Shown: positions 43,474 through 52,787 of the stretch, in pieces | Layout of the letters: every line of letters begins with the position of its first letter | How positions within the stretch are numbered: position 1 is the first letter of the stretch | Assembly: GCA_021325355.1 (NCBI GenBank) | Contig: JAJPHI010000019.1 | Location: 62,001 to 126,000 of the forward strand | Length of the DNA: 64,000 bases | Source: Pseudomonadota bacterium | GTDB taxonomy: Bacteria > Desulfobacterota > Binatia > Binatales > Binataceae | Direction: 5' to 3' | Translations under genes and position numbers: made by a program | The notes under the pieces: model-generated | Seen by the model: the letters and a program-made list of their open reading frames with translations, nothing else | The model's database searches: none | What the model was told of the DNA's origin: nothing

Positions 43474-44367
43474 ATGGCGTTTGATCTCGCCCAGTATATG
43501 AAAGACCGCGCCGCATTGGTCGAGCGAACGCTGGAGCGTCAGGTCCCGAGCCGCAACGGGCGCGCCGCGCGGCTTAGCGAGGCGATGCGTTACAGTCTGC
43601 TCGCGGGCGGCAAACGCCTGCGCCCGATCCTCGCGATCGCCGCCTGTGAAGCGGTCGGCGGTGCCGCCGAGAACTGTCTCAATTTTGCCTGCGCGCTCGA
43701 GATGATTCACACCTATTCGCTCATCCACGATGACCTGCCGTGCATGGATGACGACGACCTGCGGCGCGGACGGCCGACGAATCATAAAGTCTATGGCGAG
43801 GCGGTCGCCGTGCTCGCGGGCGACGCCCTGCTGACCGATGCCTTCAGAATAGCTGCCGAGCCGTCGCGGGCCGGCGTTTCCCCTGAGCTTGCACTGCATG
43901 TGGTGGCGGAACTGGCGGAGGCGGCGGGCTCGGTCGGGATGGTCGCGGGACAGGTTATCGACCTCGAGGGCGAAGGACGCGCCTTCACTCGCGAGGAACT
44001 CGAAGACCTGCACAACCGCAAGACCGGGGCTCTATTTGTGGCGGCGGTTGGCGGCGGCGCGCGGCTGGGCGGCGCCTCTCACCAACAGCTCGAGGCTTTG
44101 CGCGCCTATGCCCGTCCCCTGGGACTCGCTTTTCAGGTCGCCGACGATCTGCTCGACGTTGAAGCGGCCACCGACCACGTTGGTAAGCGCACGCATAAGG
44201 ATGCCGACCGCGGTAAAGCCACCTATCCGACGATCATGGGAATCGAGGGTTCGCACGCCTTTGCGCGCGAACTGGTGCGACGGGCGCAGGCGGCGCTCGA
44301 GCCGTTCGACGAACGCGCCGAGCCCTTGCGCGCTCTCGCCGCATACGCCGTGGAGCGTAAGCAATGA
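43474..44367 (+). CDS. ispA: Farnesyl diphosphate synthase (short-chain prenyltransferase)
   Basis: A 297-residue trans-prenyltransferase. The first aspartate-rich motif is in IHDDLPCMDDDDLRRGRPTN, with two extra Asp residues typical of bacterial IspA, and the second is in AFQVADDLLDVEAATDHVGK. SLLAGGKRLRPILAIAACEA is the usual IPP-binding segment. It condenses IPP with DMAPP and GPP to make farnesyl diphosphate, the substrate for squalene synthesis by HpnCD further along the operon. The stop overlaps the next start (ATGA). Product length C15 is inferred from the family and context. Confidence 0.93.
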   Translation: MAFDLAQYMKDRAALVERTLERQVPSRNGRAARLSEAMRYSLLAGGKRLRPILAIAACEAVGGAAENCLNFACALEMIHTYSLIHDDLPCMDDDDLRRGRPTNHKVYGEAVAVLAGDALLTDAFRIAAEPSRAGVSPELALHVVAELAEAAGSVGMVAGQVIDLEGEGRAFTREELEDLHNRKTGALFVAAVGGGARLGGASHQQLEALRAYARPLGLAFQVADDLLDVEAATDHVGKRTHKDADRGKATYPTIMGIEGSHAFARELVRRAQAALEPFDERAEPLRALAAYAVERKQ

Positions 44368-45434
44368 GTGCTGAGCCCGCGCCTGCAGCTCGAGACCGGC
44401 ATGCAACGCCGCGCCAGGCGTTGTTGCTGGCGCCGGGCCGCCTCGAGTTGCGTGAAGTTCCGCGACCGCATCCGGGGCCCGGCGAGGTCGTGCTGAAGAT
44501 TACCTGCGCCTTGAGCTGCGGCACCGACCTCAAGGCCTTCCGCCGCGGGCATCCGATGTGGCCGATGCCGACGCCGTTCGGACACGAGTTTACCGGCATC
44601 ATCGCCGAGGTCGGAGCGGATGTGAGCGATTTCCGTGAGGGCGACGCCGTGATGGCCGCACCCACGGCACCTTGCGGTCGGTGCTTTTTCTGCGCGCGCG
44701 GACAGGAAAACCTCTGTCCTCAGGCGATGGCCCGGATGGTCCTCGGCGCCTATGCCGACTATCTGCTGGTCGGCGCCCACGTCGTCGCGCGCAACATGTT
44801 TCACAAACCCGCGAGTCTCGCGATCGAGCAGGCGGCCCTGCTCGAACCCTTATCCTGCGTGGTGCATGCGCACGAGATGGCGCGGCCGGAGCCCGGCGAA
44901 AACGTGCTGATCGTCGGTGCCGGCGCTTTCGGACTGTTGCATGCGCTTGTTCTCAAGGCGCGTGGGGTCAGCGATATCGCGATTGTCGGACGCGGGGCGA
45001 ACCGCCTGCGTTGGGCGTCCGAGCTCGACGGCGTGAGAACTCTGGACGCGCGCGCCGACGGCATCGACGAGGCGATCGCCGCGCTCAACCAGGGCCACGG
45101 TCCCGACCTGGTCATCGAATCCACCGGCCAGGTGGATGGATGGGCCGATGCCTTCCGGCGCGTCAGGCGCGGCGGCCGGGTGCTCTTTTTCGGCGGATGT
45201 CCCCCCGACACAACGCTGGGCGTGGATACCCGTCGCATGCATTATGACAACCTTGCACTGTTGTCGCCGTTTCACTTCCGGCCGCGCGACGTGCGGAGCG
45301 CCTATGAGCTGCTCGCCTCCGGGCGACTCGAAGCGGGGCGACTCGTCAATGCCCGGCGACCGCTGGCCGAGCTGCCCGAAGTGTTTGCGATGCTCGGGCG
45401 CGGCGAAGCCCTGAAGTGCGCGGTTATTCCGTAG
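44364..45434 (+). CDS. Zinc-dependent alcohol dehydrogenase (MDR family) in the hopanoid operon
   Basis: A 356-residue medium-chain dehydrogenase. The catalytic zinc ligands are Cys52 (SCGTDLKAF) and His74-Glu75 (GHEFTGIIAEVG). A structural zinc site is formed by Cys104, Cys107, Cys110 and Cys118 (CGRCFFCARGQENLC). NVLIVGAGAFGLLHALVLKA is the NAD(P)-binding Rossmann motif. Substrate is unknown. It sits between ispA (4-bp overlap) and squalene-hopene cyclase, and no hopanoid step that I know of needs such an enzyme before cyclisation, so it may act on a side-chain alcohol or aldehyde later in the pathway. Confidence 0.87.
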   Translation: MSAEPAPAARDRHATPRQALLLAPGRLELREVPRPHPGPGEVVLKITCALSCGTDLKAFRRGHPMWPMPTPFGHEFTGIIAEVGADVSDFREGDAVMAAPTAPCGRCFFCARGQENLCPQAMARMVLGAYADYLLVGAHVVARNMFHKPASLAIEQAALLEPLSCVVHAHEMARPEPGENVLIVGAGAFGLLHALVLKARGVSDIAIVGRGANRLRWASELDGVRTLDARADGIDEAIAALNQGHGPDLVIESTGQVDGWADAFRRVRRGGRVLFFGGCPPDTTLGVDTRRMHYDNLALLSPFHFRPRDVRSAYELLASGRLEAGRLVNARRPLAELPEVFAMLGRGEALKCAVIP

Positions 45435-45451
45435 GAGAGGCGGGAGGGCGG

Positions 45452-47425
45452 ATGATGGATCAAGGAAGCGCAGCAACGGTCGGCGGCAGCAGCCCTTTGA
45501 CACTGATCGCGCGCGATGATTTCCGCGCGAAACTCGACCGTGCGATCGACCGGGCGCAACGCTCGCTCATCGAACAGCAGCACCTCGACGGCTACTGGCA
45601 AGCTCCGCTCGAAGCCAACGCGGAGATGAACGCCGAGTACATCATCTTCAGCCGCTTTATGGACCTGCCGCCCGATCCGACGACGGAGGCAAAGCTGCGC
45701 AAGCATCTGCTCGACACCCAGACCGGCGATGGCTCGTGGACGCTATTTCCGGGCGGCGAGGGCGACCTTTCGACCACCATCGAAGCTTACTTTGCGCTGA
45801 AGCTGACCGGCGCCCGCGCCGGTGACGAGCCGATGATGCGCTGCCGGCGATGGATTCTCTCGCGTGGCGGCATCGCGCACAGCGGGACGCTCGCGCGTTG
45901 CTATCTGGCCGCGATGAACCAGGTGCCGTGGGACGCGGTACCGGCCCTGCCGATTGAAATCACGCTGTTGCCGAACTGGTTCCCGGTCAACATGTACGAA
46001 CTGTCGTCGTGGGCGCGCGCCACGCTCTTCGCCCTGATGACGTTGCAGGCGGCGCGACCCTCGGTAACGGTTGATTGGCGCTACGGCGTGCTGGAACTCT
46101 ATATCGAGCCGCCCCATTTCACCCGCTTTGTCACCCGGCGCGGCGAGCGTCTGCTGTCGCGCCGTAACGCGCTGCTGCTCGCCGATAAACTACTGCGCCT
46201 TTACAATCGCCGGCCGTTGAAAACGCTGCGCAGCCGGGCGCTGCGTTATGCGGAAAACTGGCTGCTCGACCATCAGGACGCCAACGGCTCGTGGGGCGGT
46301 ATCGAACCCTGTTATCTGCTGAGTCCGATGGCCCTCAAGGCGCTCGGCTATCGCAATGACCATCCGGTGATCGCCCGGGCGCTCGAAGCCGTCCGTGAAC
46401 TCATCTGGGACTACGGCGACTCGATTTTGTACCAGCCCTGCGTCTCGCCGAATTGGGATACCGCCCTGGCGGCCAAGGCGCTGCTCGATTCCGACCTCTC
46501 GTCCGAGCATCCGAGCCTTACGCGCGCCGCCAAATGGCTGATCGATCATCAGATCTTTCGCAAAGGCGATTGGTCAATTAAACGCCCGGACCTCGAACCC
46601 GGCGGATGGGCCTTCGAGTTCTTCAACGACTGGTATCCCGACGTTGATGATTCGGCGGTCATCCTGATGGTCCTGGCGGGCGTGGCGCATGCAGACGAGG
46701 GCGCGCGCGACCGCGCGATCCGCCTCGGCGCCAACTGGGTGATGGGCATGCAGTCGCGCGACGGCGGTTTCGCCGCCTTCGACGTGGATAACGACTCAAC
46801 CTGGCTCAACGACGCGCCCTTTGCAGATGTCGAGGCCTCGACCGATCCGACCTGCGCCGACCTTACCGGGCGCGTCCTCGAGATGATGGCGGCGGTCGGT
46901 TACAACCGCGACCATCCGGTGGCCCGCCGCGCGATCGACTGGCTGCGCGGTCATCAGGAGGCCGATGGGTCGTGGTGGGGGCGCTGGGGCGTCAGCTATA
47001 TCTACGGCACCTTCTCCGCCCTCTCGGGCCTCCGCGCCATCGGATGCGACATCAACGAGCCGTGGATCAAGCGCGCCGCGCAGTGGCTCAAGAGCGTGCA
47101 GAACGCCGACGGCGGATGGGGCGAGAGCTGCCTCGCCGATCGTGATCCGGGTTTCAAGGGCAAAGGCAACAGCACGCCCTCGCAGACCGCCTGGGCGCTG
47201 ATCGGGCTGCTCGCGGCGGAGGACGAGCCTTCTGACCATCTGATGCGCGGTGCGGCCTGGCTCTTTGATCATCAGAACGAAGCCGGACGCTGGGAAGATC
47301 GCGAATTCACCGGTACCGGTTTTCCGAATCACTTCTATCTCCGCTATCACATGTATGCGCACTACTTCCCGCTGATGGCGCTCGGACGGCTGCGTCGGCG
47401 CCTGACAGAACGGGCTTTCGCGTGA
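45452..47425 (+). CDS. shc: Squalene-hopene cyclase
   Basis: About 657 residues. It cyclises squalene to hopene and hopanol at the membrane. The catalytic Asp-rich motif DVDDSAVILMVLAGV (D-x-D-D, about residue 396) protonates squalene. Repeated QW motifs (GYWQAPLE, GDGSWTLFPGG, NGSWGGIEPCY, DGGFAAFDVDNDS, DGSWWGRWGV, DGGWGESCLAD) are visible. The N-terminal YIIFSRFMDL and C-terminal GTGFPNHFYLRYHMYAHYFP are as in the family. ATG at 45452 follows GGAGGGCG; the gene is thus 17 bp after the dehydrogenase. It is followed by dxr after 15 bp. Confidence 0.96.
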   Translation: MMDQGSAATVGGSSPLTLIARDDFRAKLDRAIDRAQRSLIEQQHLDGYWQAPLEANAEMNAEYIIFSRFMDLPPDPTTEAKLRKHLLDTQTGDGSWTLFPGGEGDLSTTIEAYFALKLTGARAGDEPMMRCRRWILSRGGIAHSGTLARCYLAAMNQVPWDAVPALPIEITLLPNWFPVNMYELSSWARATLFALMTLQAARPSVTVDWRYGVLELYIEPPHFTRFVTRRGERLLSRRNALLLADKLLRLYNRRPLKTLRSRALRYAENWLLDHQDANGSWGGIEPCYLLSPMALKALGYRNDHPVIARALEAVRELIWDYGDSILYQPCVSPNWDTALAAKALLDSDLSSEHPSLTRAAKWLIDHQIFRKGDWSIKRPDLEPGGWAFEFFNDWYPDVDDSAVILMVLAGVAHADEGARDRAIRLGANWVMGMQSRDGGFAAFDVDNDSTWLNDAPFADVEASTDPTCADLTGRVLEMMAAVGYNRDHPVARRAIDWLRGHQEADGSWWGRWGVSYIYGTFSALSGLRAIGCDINEPWIKRAAQWLKSVQNADGGWGESCLADRDPGFKGKGNSTPSQTAWALIGLLAAEDEPSDHLMRGAAWLFDHQNEAGRWEDREFTGTGFPNHFYLRYHMYAHYFPLMALGRLRRRLTERAFA

Positions 47426-47440
47426 TCTTGCGGGGGCGCC

Positions 47441-48604
47441 ATGAAAGCGATTGCCATCCTCGGTTCGACCGGTTCCGTCGGGGTTACCACGCTCGACGTG
47501 GTGAGCCGCTTTCCGGAGCGTTTCAAAGTCGTCGCGCTGGCGGCGGGACACAATCTCGACCGCCTGGCTGATCAGGTCCGCCGCTTCCAGCCGCAATTGG
47601 TCTCGGTCGCCGCGCCCGAACTGGTCGGCGAGCTGCGCGAGCGGATTCGGCCGCTCGCGCCCACGATCCTCTGCGGCGTCGAAGGCGCCAACGCGGTGGC
47701 GACTCATCCGGAGGCGGCGCTGGTGATGTCGGCGCTGGTCGGCGCGCTGGGCCTCGCGCCCACGCTGGCCGCGATTCGCGCGCGCAAACATATTGCCTTT
47801 GCCAACAAGGAAGTGCTCGTGATGGCCGGGGAGCTGGTGACGCGCGCGGTCCGCGACCACGGCGTCATGCTGTTGCCGGTGGACAGCGAGCACAACGCGA
47901 TCTTCCAGTGCCTCGAAGGCAAACCGCGCGAGGCCGTAAAGCGGATCATTCTGACCGCCTCCGGTGGCCCCTTTCGCACGTGGCCCGCCGATCGCTTCAA
48001 CCGCATCACGGTGCGCGACGCCCTTAACCATCCGACCTGGCGAATGGGTGAGAAGATCACCATCGATTCGGCGACCCTGATGAACAAGGGTCTCGAGGTG
48101 ATCGAGGCGCGATGGCTCTTCGATTTGAACGCGTCGCAAATCAGTGTCGTGATCCATCCGCAGAGCGTGATCCACTCGATGGTCGAAATGGTGGACGGTT
48201 CAGTGCTCGCGCAGTTGGCGGTACCGGATATGGCGATTCCCGTCGCCTTCGCCCTCGCCTATCCCGAGCGGCTGCCGCTGACACATCTGAAGCGCCTGTC
48301 GTTCACCGATTGCGGATCGTTGACCTTCGAGGAACCGGACACCGCGCGTTTCCCCTGCCTGCGCCTCGCCTACGACGCCCTCGCCGCGGGCGGCACGATG
48401 CCGGCGTGTCTCAACGGCGCCAACGAGGAGCTGGTCGCGAACTTTCTTGCGGGCCGCTTGCCGTTCAACGCAATTCCACGCCATCTCGCGGCCGTGATGG
48501 AGATGCATCGCGGCGGTCCGGTTTCGAGCCTCGAGGAGTTGCTGGAAACCGACAGTTGGGCGCGTCGCATCGTTCGCGAGCGCCTCGCCGCAACGGCCGC
48601 CTGA
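47441..48604 (+). CDS. dxr: 1-deoxy-D-xylulose 5-phosphate reductoisomerase
   Basis: A 387-residue MEP-pathway enzyme that makes 2-C-methylerythritol 4-phosphate. KAIAILGSTGSVGVTTLDVV binds NADPH. IAFANKEVLVMAGELV and LLPVDSEHNAIFQCLEGKPR carry the divalent-metal and substrate residues, and LTASGGPFRTWPADRF is the flexible active-site loop. HPTWRMGEKITIDSATLMNK is a further signature. It provides isoprenoid precursor for the squalene made by the same operon. It starts 15 bp after squalene-hopene cyclase and ends 19 bp before hpnC, so it is fully part of the hopanoid run. Confidence 0.95.
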   Translation: MKAIAILGSTGSVGVTTLDVVSRFPERFKVVALAAGHNLDRLADQVRRFQPQLVSVAAPELVGELRERIRPLAPTILCGVEGANAVATHPEAALVMSALVGALGLAPTLAAIRARKHIAFANKEVLVMAGELVTRAVRDHGVMLLPVDSEHNAIFQCLEGKPREAVKRIILTASGGPFRTWPADRFNRITVRDALNHPTWRMGEKITIDSATLMNKGLEVIEARWLFDLNASQISVVIHPQSVIHSMVEMVDGSVLAQLAVPDMAIPVAFALAYPERLPLTHLKRLSFTDCGSLTFEEPDTARFPCLRLAYDALAAGGTMPACLNGANEELVANFLAGRLPFNAIPRHLAAVMEMHRGGPVSSLEELLETDSWARRIVRERLAATAA

Positions 48605-48623
48605 GATTGAGCGCGAGGCAGGC

Positions 48624-49517
48624 TTGGCCGGATTCGCCCATAGTCTCGATAAATCGCCTGCGCTCGCGCCCGCCGGCGCGGCGCTCGACGAGGCGTATGC
48701 CTATTGTGCGCGGCTGGCTCGCAGCCACTACGAGAACTTCACCATCGCCTCGTGGCTGATGCCGCGGGCGATGCGTCCCCATATGTACGCGATCTATGCC
48801 TATGCGCGGATCGCCGATGATTTCGCCGACGAAGACCGCAGTCTCCCGAAGCTCGACGACTGGGAACGCGAGCTCGACGCCGCCTACGCCGGTCATCCGC
48901 AGCATCCGGTGATGATCGCCGTCGCCGACACGGCGCGCCGTTTCGCGATTCCGCGCGAGCCGTTTGCCGATCTGCTCACGGCCTTCCGCAGCGACGTTAA
49001 CTTCCAGGGCTTCGCGACGATGACCGCCCTGCTCGACTATGCTCGGAACTCCGCCAATCCGGTGGGCCGCCTGGTCCTGTATCTCTTCGGCTATCGGGAC
49101 GCGGAGCGCCAGCAGCTTTCCGATCTCGTCTGCAGCGGCCTGCAACTCGCCAACTTCTGGCAGGATATCGCGATCGATCTTACCAAGGGACGCATCTATC
49201 TGCCGCGCGCGGACATGGCGCGCTTCGGCGTGTCCGACGCGGATTTGCGATCGCATCGTGTCAGTCGGCAGTTCGTTGAATTGATGGCGCACGAGGTCGC
49301 CTTCGCGCGCGATCTCCTGCGGCGCGGCGCCGAACTGCATCGGCTCGTCGATCGCCGTCTGCGCCGCGACATTCTGATGTTCGCCGGCGGTGGCCTGGCG
49401 ATCCTGCGCGCGATCGAACGCGTCGGTTACGACGTTTTTACGCGGCGCCCGCGGCTGACCAAGGTCGACTATCTTCAACTCGGCGTGAATGCCTTGTGCG
49501 GGCGAGTGGCGGGATGA
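48624..49517 (+). CDS. hpnC: Hydroxysqualene synthase
   Basis: A 297-residue squalene/phytoene-synthase-fold enzyme. In the three-step bacterial route it converts presqualene diphosphate to hydroxysqualene. The N-terminal EAYAYCARLARSHYENFTIA and the first Asp motif YARIADDFADEDR, with the second region LANFWQDIAIDLTKGRIYLP, fit HpnC rather than HpnD. The start is TTG at 48624 after a GCGAGGCAGG. The stop is overlapped by the start of hpnD (ATGA), showing translational coupling. Confidence 0.93.
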   Translation: MAGFAHSLDKSPALAPAGAALDEAYAYCARLARSHYENFTIASWLMPRAMRPHMYAIYAYARIADDFADEDRSLPKLDDWERELDAAYAGHPQHPVMIAVADTARRFAIPREPFADLLTAFRSDVNFQGFATMTALLDYARNSANPVGRLVLYLFGYRDAERQQLSDLVCSGLQLANFWQDIAIDLTKGRIYLPRADMARFGVSDADLRSHRVSRQFVELMAHEVAFARDLLRRGAELHRLVDRRLRRDILMFAGGGLAILRAIERVGYDVFTRRPRLTKVDYLQLGVNALCGRVAG

Positions 49518-50407
49518 GCGGATTGCTGGATGGCCGCGTCGGCGCGGCGGGCGACCTCGAGGCCGACTATGCCCGCTGCGCGGCAATTACCCGCGCCGCC
49601 TCGTCGAATTTCTACTATGCCTTCATGCTGCTGCCGCGCGAACGGCGCCGCGCGCTCTGTGCGGTTTATGCCTTCTGCCGCTATGTGGACGACATCGCCG
49701 ACGGCGGGATCGCGGGCGACCCCGCGGCGTTGCTTGAGCGCTGGCGCGAGGAGCTCGACCGCGTTTACCGCGGCTCCTCGAACCGCCCGATCTCGCGCGC
49801 GCTTGCCGACGCGGTGCGCGTGTTTTCGATTCCGCAGCGTTATTTCCACGAAGTGATCGACGGAGTCGAGCTTGACCTGACGCGCAAACGCTACGCAACC
49901 TTTGACGATCTGCGCCGCTACTGCTACCTCGTCGCTTCGGCCGTCGGCCTTATCTGTATCGAGATCTTCGGTTACCGGAATCCTTCGGCCAAAGCGTATG
50001 CCGAACGGCTGGGCCTGGCGTTTCAGCTCACCAATATCCTGCGCGACGTCGGCGAGGACGCCGCCCGCGACCGCATCTATCTTCCTCTGGAAGACCTGGC
50101 GCGTTTCGGCGTGAGCGAAGAACAGATCCTGCGGACGGCGCCGCCTCCGGCTTTCACGCAGTTGATGGCCTTCGAGGCTGACCGTGCGCGGCAGTTTTAT
50201 CGCGAGGCCGAAGCCGCGCTGGCGCCTGAGGATCGCTCATCGATGGTCGCCGCCGAAGCGATGCGCCTCATCTATGCGGCGCTGCTTGATGAAATTGCCA
50301 AATCCGGTTATCGGGTCTTCGGCCAACGGTTGCGAGTTTCCACCCCGCGCAAGCTCTACCTCGTCGGACGAGCCTGGGCCAACACGCGCTTGGCTCGCGC
50401 CGCCTGA
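49514..50407 (+). CDS. hpnD: Presqualene diphosphate synthase
   Basis: About 297 residues. It joins two farnesyl diphosphates to presqualene diphosphate. RCAAITRAASSNFYYAFMLL, the first Asp motif YAFCRYVDDIADG, and the second FQLTNILRDVGEDAARDRIY are squalene/phytoene synthase hallmarks. ATG at 49514 overlaps the hpnC stop. A further upstream start at 49496 is possible but would lie inside hpnC. The following gene, hpnE, begins 6 bp after the stop. Confidence 0.93.
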   Translation: MSGLLDGRVGAAGDLEADYARCAAITRAASSNFYYAFMLLPRERRRALCAVYAFCRYVDDIADGGIAGDPAALLERWREELDRVYRGSSNRPISRALADAVRVFSIPQRYFHEVIDGVELDLTRKRYATFDDLRRYCYLVASAVGLICIEIFGYRNPSAKAYAERLGLAFQLTNILRDVGEDAARDRIYLPLEDLARFGVSEEQILRTAPPPAFTQLMAFEADRARQFYREAEAALAPEDRSSMVAAEAMRLIYAALLDEIAKSGYRVFGQRLRVSTPRKLYLVGRAWANTRLARAA

Positions 50408-50413
50408 TCGACA

Positions 50414-51775
50414 GTGGCGGTCGAGGCCAAAGACGTCGTAATCATCGGCGGCGGCTTCGCCGGCTTGAGCGCCGGTGTCGCTCTCGCTGAGCGCGGCTTT
50501 CGCGTCGCCCTGCTCGAAAGCAAACCTGCCCTGGGCGGCCGCGCCTACTCCTTCGCCGATCCCGACAGCGGCGATTTCGTCGATAACGGCCAGCATGTCC
50601 TGATGGGTTGCTATCACGCCACGCTCGCCTTCCTCGAGAAGCTCGGCACGCGCGACCGTCTCATCGCGCGGCCCGACCTCGCGATCGAGATGCTGACCGG
50701 CCCGCAGCAGAGCGCCTGCGTGCGCACCGCGCGATTGCCCGGACCGCTGCACATGGCCGCGGCCATCCTGCGCTATCAGCATCTCGGCCCAACCGAGCGA
50801 CTAAGCGTGCTGCGCGCCGGTCTCCGCCTGATGTACATGCGCCGTTTTCAAGCGCGGCGGCTAGCCCAACTGAGCGTCGCGCAGTTCATGGATGCCACCC
50901 GCCAGAATGAAACCGCGCGGCGCTGCCTCTGGTATCCGATCGCGCTCGCGACGCTGAGCGAAGATCCACAACTGGCCTCCGCGAGCTTGTTCGCCGAAGT
51001 GATGCGCCTCGCGTTCTTTGCCCGCCGCCGCGACTCCGCCTTCCTGTATGCGACGGTCGGCCTGAGCGATCTGTACTGCGAGCCCGCCCGGCGGATCATC
51101 GAGGACCGCGGCGGCGTCGTCGCCTGCCGCAGTATTGCCGACCATCTCGAATTCGGCGATGACGGGCGCGTGAGCCGCGTCCGCCTGCGCGACGGGGCCG
51201 CGCTCCAGGCGGCCAATTTTATCGCCGCAGTGACCCCCGATCGCCTGCTCAAGCTGCTGCCCGAAGGTGCTGCCGGCGCATCGTCCTTCGCCGCGCTGAC
51301 CGATCTGAAGACTTCGCCCATCGTCTGTCTCCATGCCTGGTTCGATCGTCCCGTCACCGATGCGGCCTTCGTCGGCTTCGTCGGCACCGATACGCAATGG
51401 CTGTTCAACAAGCGGGTCATCTTCGGCGGCCCCAGCGATCGCCCTGGCTATTTGAGTTTCGTTATCAGCGGCGCGCGTGATTTCGTGTCGCGCTCCAACG
51501 GCGAGTTAATCGATATCATCCTTGGCGATCTGCGGCGGATGATCCCCGCGGCCGCGAAAGCCAGATTGCTGCGGGCGATGGTAATCAGGGAAAAGCAGGC
51601 GACCATCGCCACGGATACCGTTTCCAATCTCAAACGGCCCGCGACGATTACGTCGATTCCCAACCTCTTCCTGGCCGGCGACTGGATTCAGACCGGGCTG
51701 CCTGCGACGATCGAGAGTGCGGTCCGTTCGGGCAACGCCGCGGCCGAGGCGGTAAGCGCCCGCGTCGGCGCCTGA
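50414..51775 (+). CDS. hpnE: Hydroxysqualene reductase (squalene-associated FAD enzyme)
   Basis: A 453-residue FAD-dependent amine-oxidase-fold protein. KDVVIIGGGFAGLSAGVALA is the FAD-binding motif, with LLESKPALGGRAYSF following. In the HpnCDE route it reduces hydroxysqualene to squalene. The interior stretch VDNGQHVLMGCYHATLAFLE and the C-terminus NLFLAGDWIQTGLPATIESA are as in the family. Start GTG at 50414. The end runs into hpnA after 5 bp. Confidence 0.94.
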   Translation: MAVEAKDVVIIGGGFAGLSAGVALAERGFRVALLESKPALGGRAYSFADPDSGDFVDNGQHVLMGCYHATLAFLEKLGTRDRLIARPDLAIEMLTGPQQSACVRTARLPGPLHMAAAILRYQHLGPTERLSVLRAGLRLMYMRRFQARRLAQLSVAQFMDATRQNETARRCLWYPIALATLSEDPQLASASLFAEVMRLAFFARRRDSAFLYATVGLSDLYCEPARRIIEDRGGVVACRSIADHLEFGDDGRVSRVRLRDGAALQAANFIAAVTPDRLLKLLPEGAAGASSFAALTDLKTSPIVCLHAWFDRPVTDAAFVGFVGTDTQWLFNKRVIFGGPSDRPGYLSFVISGARDFVSRSNGELIDIILGDLRRMIPAAAKARLLRAMVIREKQATIATDTVSNLKRPATITSIPNLFLAGDWIQTGLPATIESAVRSGNAAAEAVSARVGA

Positions 51776-51780
51776 TCGGG

Positions 51781-52785
51781 ATGGCTGCGCGCACCGCTCT
51801 GGTCACCGGCGCCAACGGCTTCGTCGGATGCCACGTGGTGCGCGCGCTGACCGAAGCCGGATGCGCGGTCCGCGCGATGGTCCGCCGCGGCGCCGATCAG
51901 CGAGCGCTCGACGGCGTCGCCTGCACGGTCGTGCACGGCGATTTGTGCGATCCTTCATCGCTGGTCGAGGCCGCGCGCGGTTGCGACGAGATCTATCACG
52001 TCGCCGCCGACTACCGCCTGTGGGTGGAAGACGAAACGCCGATGTACGCGGCCAACGTCGAAGGTACGTGCAACATCATCGAGGTCGCGCGCAAGCTCGG
52101 GGTGCACCGCCTCGTCCATACCAGCACCGTCGGTACGCTCGGCATCGGAGCGGACGGTATCGGCCGCGAGGACACGCCGGTGAACTTCAACGCGATGGTC
52201 GGGCCCTACAAGCGGTCAAAGTTCCTCGCGGAACAGGAAGCGCTCAAAGCCGCGCGCGCCGGCGTGCCGATCGTGATCGTCAATCCCTCGACGCCGATCG
52301 GCGCCTTCGACTTCAAACCTACGCCGACGGGACGGATCGTGGTCGATTTCTTAAACGGCAGGATGCCGGCCTTCATCGACACCGGCCTTAACCTGGTCTG
52401 CGCCGAAGATGTCGCGCGAGGCCATCTGCTCGCCGCCGCACGCGGCCGTATCGGCGAGAAATACATTTTGGGCGCCGAGAATCTTACGCTCGCCGAGCTC
52501 CTGCGGCGTCTCGCGCAACTCGCCGGCCGGCGCGCGCCGCGGCTCAAGCTGCCTTATGCGGTGGCTTACGCCTATGCGCTGGGCGCCGAAGCGGTCGCTC
52601 GCGGCATCACCCATCGCGCGCCGCGCGCGAGTATTACCGAGGTCCGGATGGCGCGTAAGCGGATGTTCTTTGATTCCGCCAAAGCGCGGAGCGAACTCGG
52701 TTATACGCCCGGCGCGATCGACGCCGGCCTTCAGCGCGCCATCGATTTTTTTCGTTCATGCGGAATGGTTCGCTCCCGACAGTAG
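51781..52785 (+). CDS. hpnA: Hopanoid-associated sugar epimerase/dehydratase
   Basis: A 334-residue extended short-chain dehydrogenase. RTALVTGANGFVGCHVVRAL binds NAD(P). The catalytic YxxxK appears as GPYKRSKFLAEQEAL, and VHTSTVGTLGIGADGIGRED is a landmark of HpnA. The real reaction of HpnA is not well established; it is named for its steady place in hopanoid operons. Here it lies between hpnE and the CruF-like gene. Confidence 0.9.
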   Translation: MAARTALVTGANGFVGCHVVRALTEAGCAVRAMVRRGADQRALDGVACTVVHGDLCDPSSLVEAARGCDEIYHVAADYRLWVEDETPMYAANVEGTCNIIEVARKLGVHRLVHTSTVGTLGIGADGIGREDTPVNFNAMVGPYKRSKFLAEQEALKAARAGVPIVIVNPSTPIGAFDFKPTPTGRIVVDFLNGRMPAFIDTGLNLVCAEDVARGHLLAAARGRIGEKYILGAENLTLAELLRRLAQLAGRRAPRLKLPYAVAYAYALGAEAVARGITHRAPRASITEVRMARKRMFFDSAKARSELGYTPGAIDAGLQRAIDFFRSCGMVRSRQ

Positions 52786-52787
52786 CC

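Noticed and set aside
46796-48175. Long antisense frame (459 codons) across squalene-hopene cyclase and dxr
   Set aside because: It crosses two well-supported genes on the other strand and has no recognisable domain.
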